Origin: Kibdelosporangium banguiense
GTDB taxonomy: Bacteria; Actinomycetota; Actinomycetes; Mycobacteriales; Pseudonocardiaceae
Assembly: GCF_017876405.1 (NCBI RefSeq)
Contig: NZ_JAGINW010000001.1
Coordinates: 5,717,203-5,781,202 of the forward strand
Length of the DNA: 64,000 bases
Direction: 5' to 3'
The position numbers and the translations under genes were made by a program. The notes under the pieces are model-generated. The model did no database searches. It was not told where the DNA came from and saw only the letters and a program-made list of their open reading frames with translations. Shown here one piece after another: positions 16,741 to 25,454 of the stretch; the first letter of the stretch is position 1, and each line of letters opens with the position of its first letter.

Positions 16741-16942
16741 ATCTCTTCCCTTCCCACGACGCTAACGCGCTGGAACGTAACCAACACAATACGACCGGCG
16801 CCGGAAGTCGAAAAGACGCTGGAAGCCGGGAACACCAACGTAACCAACAGCGCTAACGTGCCCAGCAATGACCCCTTCAAAACCACAACCGCAATACTGC
16901 TTTGCCCGGAAACAGGCAGCAAGTACCATCAAGAACACCCGA
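16741..16942 (-). repeat. Left inverted-repeat arm of HNH element
   Basis: The reverse complement matches the right arm at about three of four positions overall. The best block (16848-16891) differs from its partner at only a few positions, all T/C transitions. The unit GTTGGTTACGTT occurs twice inside each arm. The arm covers the promoter region of the HNH gene (start 16985). Confidence 0.75.
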
Positions 16943-16984
16943 TAGAGTGACGTCATTGCCGGGTTGTTCCGGTAGTGTGAACAT

Positions 16985-18181
16985 ATGGGCGAGAATACGC
17001 TGTTTGCCCTCCGGGACACCACCCCGCCGGCAAACATCCCTATTCATCAGATGAACGCCAACCAAGTCCTCGACAGCCTGATCGACGTGGACAAGGCCCG
17101 GGCTTTCTGCGACGCACGCAAAGCCCGGCTCCTGGCCCGGTTCGCCGAATTGCGTGCACCCGGGCGTGCTGGAACCGACCTCGCCGACGGCGCTCCTGAG
17201 GAAGTGGCCCTCGAGCTGGCGATGAACCCGCACACCGCGGCCATCCACATCTCCCAAGCCCGCGATCTCGTCACCCGGCTACCCGCGACCACCGACGCAC
17301 TGGAAGCGGGCGAGATCGACTACGTCCGCGCCAAAGCGATGAACGATCTCACCTCCGTACTGACCGAGGAGCAGGCCCGGCGGGTGGAGTCGAAGGTTCT
17401 CGCCTTCGGCAAACGCGCCAACCCGAGCCGGTTCCGGCACAGTGTGCGCTACCACGTGATCGCCGTGGATCCGTCGGCCGCGGAACGTCTGCGCCGCACC
17501 GCGAAAGCCGACCGTGATGTGACCGGCCGGGATCTGCCCGACGGTATGGGCCAGCTGGCCATCACCCTCGAACCGCATGAAGCCCAGGCCGCCTACGACC
17601 AGATCAACATGTTGGCCAACAAAGTCAAAACCCCCGACAAAACCCTGGCCCAATGCCGCGCGGATGTTTTTCTCGACTTGGTGCTGGGCAAGAACAACGA
17701 GCGGCTGCGGGTGAACCTCAACGTCACCGTGCCGATGTCCACCCTGCTCGGCCTGAATCGCCTACCCGGCGAGATCAGTGGCCACGGCCCCATCACAGCC
17801 GAATACGCGCGTGAGCTCGCCCAGGATGCGATGTGGCGACGCGTCATCACCGACGAACACGGCCAAGTCCTGGAAGTCAGTCGGCGGCGGTATGCCTCAG
17901 CCGCCTTGGCACGCCACATCCGGCTCCGGGACCGCACCTGCAGACAACCCGGCTGCGGGCGCTCGGCCGATCGCTCCGAGATCGACCACACCGTGCGGTA
18001 CGCCGATGGCGGTGTGACCTCTGTGGACAACACCAACGCCTTGTGCCGTAAACATAATCTGATGCGCGAGCGTAGTGATTGGGACATGACCCAGCCGTTG
18101 CCGGGCACGCTGGTGTTCCGCACACCCGCCCACCGCGTCCACACCACCACACCTGAGCCCTACGAACCCGCACCCTTCTAA
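16985..18181 (+). CDS. DUF222 / HNH endonuclease (13E12 family)
   Basis: 398 aa. Residues 1-290 are the helical DUF222 region typical of the mycobacterial 13E12 repeat family; residues 304-365 hold an HNH nuclease module with Cys319 and Cys324 (CRQPGC), the EIDH core (Glu332, Asp334, His335), Asn349 and the closing CRKHN (Cys354, His357), so zinc pair and catalytic His are intact. Such proteins occur in many copies per actinobacterial genome; their biological role is unproven, with homing-like DNA cleavage the usual guess. The gene has no neighbours in an operon and is enclosed by long inverted repeats. Confidence 0.9.
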   Translation: MGENTLFALRDTTPPANIPIHQMNANQVLDSLIDVDKARAFCDARKARLLARFAELRAPGRAGTDLADGAPEEVALELAMNPHTAAIHISQARDLVTRLPATTDALEAGEIDYVRAKAMNDLTSVLTEEQARRVESKVLAFGKRANPSRFRHSVRYHVIAVDPSAAERLRRTAKADRDVTGRDLPDGMGQLAITLEPHEAQAAYDQINMLANKVKTPDKTLAQCRADVFLDLVLGKNNERLRVNLNVTVPMSTLLGLNRLPGEISGHGPITAEYARELAQDAMWRRVITDEHGQVLEVSRRRYASAALARHIRLRDRTCRQPGCGRSADRSEIDHTVRYADGGVTSVDNTNALCRKHNLMRERSDWDMTQPLPGTLVFRTPAHRVHTTTPEPYEPAPF

Positions 18182-18205
18182 CCATCACCCCAGTAAAACG
18201 GTGGC

Positions 18206-18407
18206 CGGGTACTTGTCGATGATTGCTGCCTGTTCCCGGTCAACGCGGTGTTCCGGTTGTGGTTTCGAAGGGGTCATTGCTGGGCACGTCAGCGCCGTTG
18301 GTTACGTTGGAGTTCAGCTTCCAGCCGAACGTTGCGGTACCAGTGCTGGTTGCCTTGTGTTGGTTACGTTCCAGCACTTAGCGCCGTGGGAAGAGAAGAG
18401 ACTGTTT
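18206..18407 (+). repeat. Right inverted-repeat arm of HNH element
   Basis: Inverted copy of 16741-16942, starting 25 bp after the HNH stop. It contains the same GTTGGTTACGTT units and the same GGGAAG-AGAAGAG end. A weak stem-loop (GAGACTG-TTT-CAGTCTT) follows at its outer end, before the convergent tetR gene. Confidence 0.75.
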
Positions 18408-18478
18408 CAGTCTTCCCGGCTGCTTTTTCAGCGGCTTGAGATACTTCCTGCCTTCGAGGGGTTCGCGGGCCGCTGGGC

Positions 18479-19048
18479 TCAGTCTGCGCGCATGCCTTTC
18501 CAGAGGAGGTCTGTGAGGCGTTCGGTTTGGGCTTGCCAGTCGTTGTCGCCGGTGGGGAGGAAGAACATTCCGCCGAGGGCGCGTAGCACGATGGATGGGT
18601 CGAGGTCGCTGCGTACGGTTTCGGCTTTGATGTTGGCGTTGAGCAAGGTTGTGACGGCTGTGAGCATGACTTTGTAGGACTCGGCGAAGAGTTGTTCCTG
18701 GGAGGTCGTGGCTGTGCGGATGGCGGCGGCCAGGCCTCGCTTGGTCATGGTGTAGCGGGCCAGGTGGCCGGTCCATGCCCGGAATGCCTGCTCTGGTGGG
18801 TTGTTGGCCAGCAGGGATGGCACAACGTCGCCAAGGTGCTGGACCTCGCGCCGGTAGACTGCCAGCACCAGGGCCTCTGGAGTGGGGAAATGGCGGTAGA
18901 CCGTGCCGACGCCGACGCCCGCCTGTTTGGCTATGGCGTTGAACGAGACCTCGCCGCATGTGGTCAGCGACTCCAGGGCCGCCGCGAGGATCAGCTCGTG
19001 GTTGCGCCGCGTGTCCGCACGCCGGGGGCTCACCGATCCCGTCGTCAT
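18479..19048 (-). CDS. TetR family repressor
   Basis: 189 aa. The N-terminal helix-turn-helix (about 15-60) has the family pattern ILAAALESL...VSFNAIAKQAGVGVGTVYRHFPTPEAL; the remainder is the variable ligand-binding and dimer domain. ATG at 19048 is preceded by GGAGG. It is divergent from the molybdenum hydroxylase operon, and two 16-bp palindromes in the shared promoter are its probable operators, so it likely represses both itself and the oxidase genes until an aldehyde or purine-like ligand binds. Ligand unknown. Confidence 0.85.
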   Translation of the reverse strand: MTTGSVSPRRADTRRNHELILAAALESLTTCGEVSFNAIAKQAGVGVGTVYRHFPTPEALVLAVYRREVQHLGDVVPSLLANNPPEQAFRAWTGHLARYTMTKRGLAAAIRTATTSQEQLFAESYKVMLTAVTTLLNANIKAETVRSDLDPSIVLRALGGMFFLPTGDNDWQAQTERLTDLLWKGMRAD

Positions 19049-19118
19049 GGTGCCTCCAGCTGTCTTCTCCGGCCCTGAATCTAGTACAGGACCTGGAGCT
19101 GCTCCGGCTCATTGCGAT

Positions 19119-19171
19119 GCGGATAACAATCCGCTACCTTCGGTGGTGAAGGGAAGCGGATACATATCCGA
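19119..19171. promoter_or_regulatory. Tandem TetR operators
   Basis: Two palindromes of the same sequence class: GCGGATAACAATCCGC (19119-19134, perfect) and GCGGATACATATCCGA (19156-19171, one end mismatch), 37 bp apart. They lie between the divergent tetR and oxidase genes, upstream of the oxidase start at 19200. Confidence 0.65.
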
Positions 19172-19199
19172 TTCCGGTGGTCCGCGGGAAAGAGATCTG

Positions 19200-19652
19200 G
19201 TGGACATCTCTCTGGAAATCAATGGCAAGACCGAGCAACTGAGTGTCGATCCCGGCGTGACACTGCTGGACGCCCTGCGGGAACGCCTCGACGTCACCGG
19301 TCCGAAGAAGGGCTGCGACCGGGGCCAGTGCGGCGCGTGCACGGTGCACGTCGACGGCCGGCCCGTGCTGTCGTGCCTCACGCTCGCCGCCACGGTCAAG
19401 CGCCCGGTGACAACAGTCGAAGGACTGTCTACCGGGGACGATCTGCATCCGGTCCAGCAGGCGTTCGTCGATCAGGACGCCCTGCAGTGCGGGTTCTGCA
19501 CGTCCGGTCAGATCATGTCCGCGGTCGCCGCGGTCGAGAGCGGCGTCGAGGATGTCCCGGAGTTCATGTCGGGCAACATCTGCCGCTGCGCCGCGTACCC
19601 GAACATCATCGCGGCCGTGGAACAGGCGAGGAGGGCCGATGCGGCAGTTTGA
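19200..19652 (+). CDS. (2Fe-2S)-binding subunit of xanthine/aldehyde oxidoreductase
   Basis: 150-aa electron-transfer subunit with two [2Fe-2S] clusters. The N-terminal ferredoxin-like domain has CDRGQCGACTVH and a later Cys in VLSC; the C-terminal helical domain has QCGFCTSGQ and GNICRCAAY. It passes electrons from the molybdenum centre to FAD. I chose GTG 19200 (VDISLEINGKT) because GGGAAAGAG lies 5 nt upstream; the frame stays open further 5' through the operator region. Its stop overlaps the FAD subunit start by 14 bp. Confidence 0.9.
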   Translation: MDISLEINGKTEQLSVDPGVTLLDALRERLDVTGPKKGCDRGQCGACTVHVDGRPVLSCLTLAATVKRPVTTVEGLSTGDDLHPVQQAFVDQDALQCGFCTSGQIMSAVAAVESGVEDVPEFMSGNICRCAAYPNIIAAVEQARRADAAV

Positions 19653-20589
19653 ATTCACAGCGCCTGACACGGTCGAAGCGGCACTGGCCACGCCGGGCAC
19701 GTTCCTCGCCGGCGGGACCACGCTCGTCGACCTGATGAAGCTCAACGTCCTGACGCCGCAGCATGTGCTGGACATCAACGAGCTGCCGTTGCGGGGCATC
19801 GACACGAGTGACGGCCTGCGGATCGGCGCGTTGGAGCGGATGAGCGACATCGCGGCGCACCCCGGCGTGTACCCGGTGATCTCACGCGCCCTGCTGATGA
19901 GTGCCTCGCAGCAGTTGCGGAACATGGCGAGTATCGGCGGAAACCTGTTGCAGCGCACCCGTTGCGGCTATTTCCGGGACGTCGCCATGCCGTGCAACAA
20001 GCGAGTTCCCGGCAGCGGTTGCCCGGCGATCTCGGGCGCCAACCGGATGCACGCGGTGCTGGGTACGAGCGATTCGTGCGTGGCGACGCATGCCAGCGAT
20101 GTCGCGGTCGCCCTCGTCGCGCTGGACGCGGAGATCCGGTTGGCCGGATCCGAGGGTGCCCGGACCGTGCGGCTGGCCGATTTCTACCGCCTGCCAGGCG
20201 ATACGCCTGACGTGGAGAACGACCTGCGCCCGGGTGAGCTGATCACTGAGGTCGTGGTGCCGCGACTGGACTGGGCTGAGCGTTCCACCTACGTGAAGGT
20301 ACGCGACCGGCAGTCCTACGAGTTCGCGCTCACCTCGGCCGCGGTCGCCCTGGACATCCAGGATTCCCAGATCGCCGACGCTCGCGTGGCGGTCGGTGGC
20401 GTGGCGACTGTGCCTTGGCGGCTGTCCTCGGTCGAAGCGGCTCTGCGAGGCAAGCCCGCGACTGTGCAGACGTTCGAAGAGGCTGCGGAAGTTGCTGTCG
20501 AGGGTGTGAAGCCGTTGTCCGGCAACAGTTTCAAGCCGTCTTTGCTGAAGCGGACCATTGTTCGCGCACTGATCGAAGGGAGTCGCTGA
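19639..20589 (+). CDS. FAD-binding subunit of xanthine/aldehyde oxidoreductase
   Basis: 316 aa, of the CoxM/PaoB type. The FAD-binding part has FLAGGTTLVDLMK and later MASIGGNLLQRTRC; the C-terminal CO-dehydrogenase flavoprotein domain follows. A Cys-rich insertion (RCGYFRD, PCNKR, SGC, then SDSC) matches the extra [4Fe-4S] cluster of E. coli PaoB, which points to the periplasmic-type aldehyde oxidoreductase branch rather than classic xanthine dehydrogenase. No Tat signal is seen on any subunit here. Start ATG 19639 overlaps the previous gene; the next gene starts in a TGATG overlap. Confidence 0.9.
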   Translation: MRQFEFTAPDTVEAALATPGTFLAGGTTLVDLMKLNVLTPQHVLDINELPLRGIDTSDGLRIGALERMSDIAAHPGVYPVISRALLMSASQQLRNMASIGGNLLQRTRCGYFRDVAMPCNKRVPGSGCPAISGANRMHAVLGTSDSCVATHASDVAVALVALDAEIRLAGSEGARTVRLADFYRLPGDTPDVENDLRPGELITEVVVPRLDWAERSTYVKVRDRQSYEFALTSAAVALDIQDSQIADARVAVGGVATVPWRLSSVEAALRGKPATVQTFEEAAEVAVEGVKPLSGNSFKPSLLKRTIVRALIEGSR

Positions 20590-22757
20590 TGACCAGCCGG
20601 GTGGACGGCCCGCTGAAAGTCACCGGCGGGGCCAAGTACGGCGCGGACCACAACTTCCCGGGCATGGCGTACGGGTACGTGGTGCTCAGCACGGTCGCCA
20701 ACGGCGAGATCCAGGCCATGGACGTGACACTCGCCAAGAGTGCCCCGGGAGTGATCGGCGTGTATTCGCCGTTCGACCCGCTGGAGCTGCGGACCGCGCA
20801 CTCCCCGTTCCTGGGTGATACGTGGGTTCCCCTGCAGGACAAGGAAGTCGCCTACTACGGTCAGCCGATCGGGTTCGTGGTGGCGGAGACCTACGAGCAG
20901 GCCCGGGACGCGGCGATGACCGTCGAGGTCACGTATCTCCAGCGCCCGGCCCTGACCTCGTTGCAGGATGGCCTGCCGTCGGCCGAGGACGCGCCGGGCC
21001 GGGGCGGGGCGCCATCGAGTCTCGAGGTTCTCGCGGACGGCGTCGAGTCCATTGAGGACGCCCTGGCGGCCAGTCCGGTGGTCGTCGAGGCGACATACTC
21101 GACCGCGACCCAGAACCACGCCGCGATGGAGCCGCATTCGGCTGTCGCGGTGTGGGATTCCGGCGGCTTGACGATGTACAGCGGCAACCAGGCCGCCAGT
21201 CTCCAGGCGATGGAGCTGGCGGAGGCGCTGAACACGGATCTCTCGTCGGTGCGCACGATCAATCCGTTCGTGGGCGGGGCGTTCGGCGGGAAGGGGCACA
21301 CCTCCGTCGCAGCGTTCCTGGCAGCGGCGGCGGCCAAGGTCCTCGACCGGCCGGTCAAGGTCGTGCTGAGCAGGGAACAGGTCTTCACCGCCACTGCGGG
21401 CCGGGCCGCGACAGTGCAGAAGATCGCCCTCGGCGCGGCGGAGGACGGTTCGCTGATCGCGCTGCGGCACGACTCGTGGTGCAGCACGGCGATGGACCGC
21501 TCCTTCGTCGAACCGACTTCGCACGGCACCTCCCGCGAGTGGTACGCCACACAGAACCTGGCCATCAGCCAGAAAATGGTGCCGTTGAACGTCCCGCCGA
21601 CCACGTTCATGCGGGCACCAGGCGAGGCTCCGGGGTCCTTCGCGCTGGAGAGCGCGATCGACGAGTTGGCGATCGCGCTGAACATGGACCCGATCGAGCT
21701 GCGCCTGCGCAACAACTCGACCGCACCGCCGGGCAACGATCTGCTGTGGTCGAGCAAGCACCTCGACGAGTGCTACAGCATCGGTGCGGCGCGGTTCGGC
21801 TGGGCGAACCGATCGCCGAACGGCCACGAGGACGGCGACTGGCTGGTCGGTGTCGGCACGGCCACTGCCATGTTCCCCGCGATCCGCTTCCCGGCCACGA
21901 TAGAAGTCACCCTGCGAGACGACGACACAGCTGTGGTCTCGACCGGCGGCGCGGATCCGGGAACCGGCCTGCTGACCGTGCTTTCCTTGGTGGGGGCCGA
22001 ATCTCTGGACATCTCGCCGTCCCAGGTCGTGCCCCGGCTTGGCGACTCGGCTTTCCCTCCGGGCGGTATGTCCGGTGGTTCGAGTGCCACCGCGAGCGCG
22101 GGCTCAGCGATCATGGTCGCCGCCTCGCACCTGATCGACGAGCTGCTGGCCGTGGCAGCGGCTCCGGGCGCGCCGTTCGAAGGCATGGAGGTGTCGTACG
22201 AGGACGGCCGCGTGCTGGCGGGTGGCCGGTCGATGACCTTCGGCGAACTGCTGCGGGCGCTGGATCGCCCGTCGCTGTCGGCGACCGGCTCGTCCGCACC
22301 CGGCGAGGAGATGACCAAGCACTCGTTCAGCTCGTTCGGCGCGCAGTTCGTCGAGGTCAAGGTGCACAAGTGGACCCGGGAGGCGCGGATCTCCCGGATG
22401 CTCGGGGTGTTCGACGCCGGCCGGATCATCAACGAGAAGGCGGCCCGCAGCCAGATCATCGGCGGGATGATCTGGGGCGTGTCGGCGGCCCTGCACGAGG
22501 GGATGGAGATCGAGGAGAACGGCCGGATCGCCAACGGCGACTTCGCCGGTTACCTGCTCCCGGTCAACGCCGACATCCCGCAAGTCGATGTGCACTTCGT
22601 GCAGTACCCGGACACGCTGCACAATCCCGTCGGCGCGAAAGGCATCGGCGAGATCAGCGTGGTCGGCATGGCGGCAGCGATCGCCAACGCGATCCACAAC
22701 GCCACCGGCATCCGCATCCGGCACATCCCGATCATGATCGAGGACCTGCTGGACTGA
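20589..22757 (+). CDS. Molybdopterin-binding catalytic subunit of xanthine/aldehyde oxidoreductase
   Basis: 722 aa. It starts directly at the aldehyde oxidase a/b hammerhead domain (RVDGPLKVTGGAKYGAD), followed by the large Mo-cofactor domain. Visible cofactor and catalytic segments: GGAFGGKG, MRAPGEAPGSFALES, and the catalytic Glu in VGAKGIGE near the C-terminus. It hydroxylates an aldehyde or N-heterocycle using water. Start and the previous stop overlap (TGATG), giving a three-gene operon controlled by the divergent TetR. Substrate not predictable from sequence. Confidence 0.9.
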   Translation: MTSRVDGPLKVTGGAKYGADHNFPGMAYGYVVLSTVANGEIQAMDVTLAKSAPGVIGVYSPFDPLELRTAHSPFLGDTWVPLQDKEVAYYGQPIGFVVAETYEQARDAAMTVEVTYLQRPALTSLQDGLPSAEDAPGRGGAPSSLEVLADGVESIEDALAASPVVVEATYSTATQNHAAMEPHSAVAVWDSGGLTMYSGNQAASLQAMELAEALNTDLSSVRTINPFVGGAFGGKGHTSVAAFLAAAAAKVLDRPVKVVLSREQVFTATAGRAATVQKIALGAAEDGSLIALRHDSWCSTAMDRSFVEPTSHGTSREWYATQNLAISQKMVPLNVPPTTFMRAPGEAPGSFALESAIDELAIALNMDPIELRLRNNSTAPPGNDLLWSSKHLDECYSIGAARFGWANRSPNGHEDGDWLVGVGTATAMFPAIRFPATIEVTLRDDDTAVVSTGGADPGTGLLTVLSLVGAESLDISPSQVVPRLGDSAFPPGGMSGGSSATASAGSAIMVAASHLIDELLAVAAAPGAPFEGMEVSYEDGRVLAGGRSMTFGELLRALDRPSLSATGSSAPGEEMTKHSFSSFGAQFVEVKVHKWTREARISRMLGVFDAGRIINEKAARSQIIGGMIWGVSAALHEGMEIEENGRIANGDFAGYLLPVNADIPQVDVHFVQYPDTLHNPVGAKGIGEISVVGMAAAIANAIHNATGIRIRHIPIMIEDLLD

Positions 22758-22762
22758 GAACA

Positions 22763-22798
22763 CGGTGTGCCCCTCGCCGGAAGGCAAGGGGCACACCG
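22763..22798. terminator. Bidirectional terminator hairpin
   Basis: A 12-bp stem CGGTGTGCCCCT / AGGGGCACACCG plus 3 more inner pairs after one mismatch and a GGAA loop. It sits between the convergent oxidase operon and xylanase gene. Confidence 0.75.
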
Positions 22799-22805
22799 GG
22801 TTTCG

Positions 22806-24398
22806 TCAGGATGTGGGCGCGACCGCCCGCCCGGTCGACGGCGAGATCATGCCGGCGCAGAGGCCGCGGCTGCTGAGGTTGGCCGCGATCTGCGGGATGG
22901 CGTTGATCGTGGTCTGGTAGCCGTCGTGCATCAGGATCACGCCACCGTTCTGCAGGCTCGACGCCGCCTGCACGATCTGGGCCGTGCTGGCGCCGTTCCA
23001 GTCCCGCGAGTCGACGTTCCAGAGCACCTCAGTGAGGCCGAGCTGTGCCTCGACCGACTTGAGCGTGCCGTTGGTCTCGCCGTACGGCGGCCGGAACAGC
23101 TTTGTCGTCACGCCGGCCGCCTGCTGGATGGCCTGCTGAGTCTGGGTGAGCTCGGAGCGCATCTGAGCCTGGCTCATCTGCGTCAGGTGCGGGTGTGTCC
23201 AGCTGTGGTTGCCGATCCACATCCCGGCGGCCGTCTGGCTTCTGGCCAGCGCGGGATTCTGCTGGACCTTGCTGCCGATGTTGAAGAAGGTCGCCCGGAG
23301 ACCGGCTGTACGCACCGCGTTGACCAACTGTGTGGTGGTGGCGGCGTTCGGCCCGTCATCGAAAGTCAGGCCCACGTAACCGGAACGGCAGTCCGCGAGC
23401 CCCGAAAAGGCGGTACTACGGCCGTTCAGCGCGTTGAGGACGCCGTCATAGGCGGGTTTCTTGCCGCCGCTGTTGTTGAACAGCAAGGGCGTTTGGCTGG
23501 CGCGCCAGGAGTCGCTGTCGCGGATGCCCCAGACGGTGAGGCCGTTGCAGCGGGCTACGGCGAGGCAGTCTTTGACGACGTTGCCGTAGGTCGTGGCAGA
23601 GGCGCCCTGGATGTCGAGTTCGGTGATCTGCACGTCCACGCCCAGCGCCGCGAAGCTGGACAAAGTCGTACGGTAGTTCGACGGGTAGGGCGAGTTGTTG
23701 TTGAAGTGCGACTGCAGGCCTACGCAGTCGATGGGCACGCCACGGTTCTTGAAGTCCTGTACCAGGCGATACACAGCCTGGGTTTTGGCGTGGCTCCAGT
23801 TGTCGGTGTTGTAGTCGTTGTAGCAAAGCTTGGCGCCCGGATCGGCGGCGCGTGCGGCGCGGAAGGCGGCTTCGATCCAGTCGTTTCCGGTGCGTTGCAG
23901 GTTGGAGTCGCGGCGTGCGCCGCTGTTGCCGTCGGCGAAGGCTTCGTTGACGACGTCCCAGGAGTAGATCTTGCCGCGGTAGTAGGTCGCGACCTGGGTG
24001 ATGTGGTTGAGCATGGCTTGGCGCAGGGCGCTGCCGCTCATGTTCTGCATCCAGCCTGGTTGCTGGGAGTGCCAGGCCAGGGTGTGGCCGCGCACCCGCA
24101 TTCCCCGGGAGCGGGCGTGGTTGACGATCCGGTCGGCGTTGCCGTACGAGAACTGGTTCCGGTTGGGCTCGGTGGCGTCGATCTTCATCTCGTTCTCGGG
24201 CGTCACCATGTTGAATTCACGGTTCAGAATGCCCGTGTACACCGAATCGCCCAGCTTGTACGCGGCGACGGCGGCGCCGAAGTACCGGCCCTTCTCCGCG
24301 GCCGACGCTCCCAATGTCGTCCCGGCGTTGGCCACGCCGGGCACAACCACGGCGGCCGCGCAGAGCAGCCCGGCCATGATTACAGCAGTTCTGGACAT
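22806..24398 (-). CDS. Secreted bifunctional GH10 xylanase / CE4 polysaccharide deacetylase
   Basis: 530 aa. Signal peptide about 1-25 (ending ANA). Residues 28-330 are a GH10 endo-1,4-beta-xylanase with acid/base Glu152 (WDVVNEAF) and nucleophile Glu260 (QITELDIQ). Residues 340-515 are a NodB-type deacetylase with TFDDGP (Asp347, Asp348), metal-binding His398 and His402 in NHSWTHPH, FRPPYGE, WNVDSRDW and LMHDGY. One secreted enzyme would thus cut acetyl-xylan backbones and remove acetyl groups. There is no separate carbohydrate-binding module. The ATG follows AAGGAGGACGT. The 302-bp upstream region holds several CGAAA/TTTCG elements expected for LacI-type control. Confidence 0.95.
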   Translation of the reverse strand: MSRTAVIMAGLLCAAAVVVPGVANAGTTLGASAAEKGRYFGAAVAAYKLGDSVYTGILNREFNMVTPENEMKIDATEPNRNQFSYGNADRIVNHARSRGMRVRGHTLAWHSQQPGWMQNMSGSALRQAMLNHITQVATYYRGKIYSWDVVNEAFADGNSGARRDSNLQRTGNDWIEAAFRAARAADPGAKLCYNDYNTDNWSHAKTQAVYRLVQDFKNRGVPIDCVGLQSHFNNNSPYPSNYRTTLSSFAALGVDVQITELDIQGASATTYGNVVKDCLAVARCNGLTVWGIRDSDSWRASQTPLLFNNSGGKKPAYDGVLNALNGRSTAFSGLADCRSGYVGLTFDDGPNAATTTQLVNAVRTAGLRATFFNIGSKVQQNPALARSQTAAGMWIGNHSWTHPHLTQMSQAQMRSELTQTQQAIQQAAGVTTKLFRPPYGETNGTLKSVEAQLGLTEVLWNVDSRDWNGASTAQIVQAASSLQNGGVILMHDGYQTTINAIPQIAANLSSRGLCAGMISPSTGRAVAPTS

Positions 24399-24475
24399 AC
24401 GTCCTCCTTGGGTTCACAAGGCATGACGGCGCTCGACTTTCGGGGGCGCACCAAAGCGGGTACGCAAGGCAGGGT

Positions 24476-24618
24476 CGAAAGTTTCGAGCTAATCAATGAC
24501 TCTTTCGCAAGGTATGACGCTGATCACGGTCCGTCAAGACTTTGTGTTCGCCCATGCGAAAGAACGAACCCTCCTGCGGCCGGAGGAATGCCCGACAGTG
24601 TAGTTATCGAAACTATCG
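24476..24618 (-). promoter_or_regulatory. Candidate LacI-type operators of the xylanase gene
   Basis: The 302-bp gap 24399-24700 holds TCGAAAGTTTCGA (24475-24487, perfect palindrome) and TCGAAACTATCG (24607-24618), plus loose TTTCG/CGAAA half-sites between them. Streptomyces xylanase promoters carry similar CGAAA/TTTCG palindromes. The 12-mer at 24607 recurs upstream of the LacI gene (34213-34224). Confidence 0.55.
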
Positions 24619-24700
24619 GAATGACGTCACTGCGTGATGTTTGTGATGATCTCGCGGGCCGCCGGACCGGCCAGGATCAGCCCATTCGCCGCGATCTGGG

Positions 24701-25381
24701 TCACCAGTGCTCGCTCGCGGGGACGAGCCGGCGCAGACCGGCCAGATCAGTCACCACGAACCGCCCGTACTCGGACCGGACCAGGTCCTGGGAGCGTAGC
24801 TCGGCCAGTGCGTTCTTGACCGAGGCCAGCGACCAGCCGAGCATCTCGGCGACAACGCTTTGCGTGACCCGGACCGAGAACGGATCCGGATGCAGTGGCC
24901 CGGCGGCGTCGACGATCCACACCAGCAGAAGAGCCAGCCGCGTAGCGCCACGCAGATGGAACAACGCGGCGTTGTACTCACACTGCTGGCGGAACTTGCC
25001 GGTCATGTACTGCTCGAGCGCGTCGCCCATCCGCTGTTCCTCGGCGACCGCACGCATTTGCTCCGGGCGTAATCGGTACGCGTGACATGGATCAAGCGCC
25101 ACCACGGAAGCCGACCGTGGCCTGCCGTCACGCGAGGCGAACTCGCCGACCAGGTCGCCTGCGCCACGGATGGCCATCAGCACTGATGTGCCGTCCGGCG
25201 TGTCGTACGTGATCCGCACTCTGCCTTGCACAATGGCGAAAAGATGTGTGCCGCTGTCACCTTGGCGGACCAGTTCGCTGCCGGGCGGAAAAGTACGCCG
25301 GACTCCGGTCCGCACCAGCGAAGCCCACTGCTGCGAAGACAGCAGGTCACTCAGCAACAGACGCTGCGGGCCACTTCGCAC
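24701..25381 (-). CDS. Crp/Fnr family transcription regulator
   Basis: 226 aa. Residues about 15-130 form a cyclic-nucleotide-binding-like beta barrel (GSELVRQGDSGTHLFAIVQGRVRI, then GAGDLVGEFASRDGRPRSASVVAL, close to the cAMP phosphate-binding cassette with GE and R-x-A). The C-terminal winged helix has TQSVVAEMLGWSLASVKNALAELRSQDLV. It lies upstream of the xylanase gene on the same strand but 300 bp away, so common transcription is doubtful. A Crp-like partner is a usual feature of 2-MIB operons, but this gene is 10 kb away from that pair. Confidence 0.85.
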   Translation of the reverse strand: MRSGPQRLLLSDLLSSQQWASLVRTGVRRTFPPGSELVRQGDSGTHLFAIVQGRVRITYDTPDGTSVLMAIRGAGDLVGEFASRDGRPRSASVVALDPCHAYRLRPEQMRAVAEEQRMGDALEQYMTGKFRQQCEYNAALFHLRGATRLALLLVWIVDAAGPLHPDPFSVRVTQSVVAEMLGWSLASVKNALAELRSQDLVRSEYGRFVVTDLAGLRRLVPASEHW

Positions 25382-25454
25382 CCCAGAACATCTACCGGAC
25401 CGCGGGCTCGGAGAGCACCGAAACCACCCAATCGGCCGATACCGGCCGCGTCCT

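Larger units (their letters stand above)
16741..18407. mobile_element. DUF222/HNH element bounded by ~200-bp inverted repeats (REP13E12-like)
   Basis: One HNH endonuclease gene sits between two imperfect inverted repeats of about 200 bp (16741-16942 and 18206-18407). Mycobacterial REP13E12 repeats also carry DUF222/HNH genes and behave as multicopy, phage-targeted elements. No transposase, integrase or target-site duplication is visible, so mobility is inferred from the structure only. Confidence 0.55.

Noticed and set aside
19110..19135. Resemblance to the E. coli lac operator (GCGGATAACAAT)
   Set aside because: No LacI gene is adjacent; the site is a perfect palindrome repeated nearby, so it fits the local TetR better.
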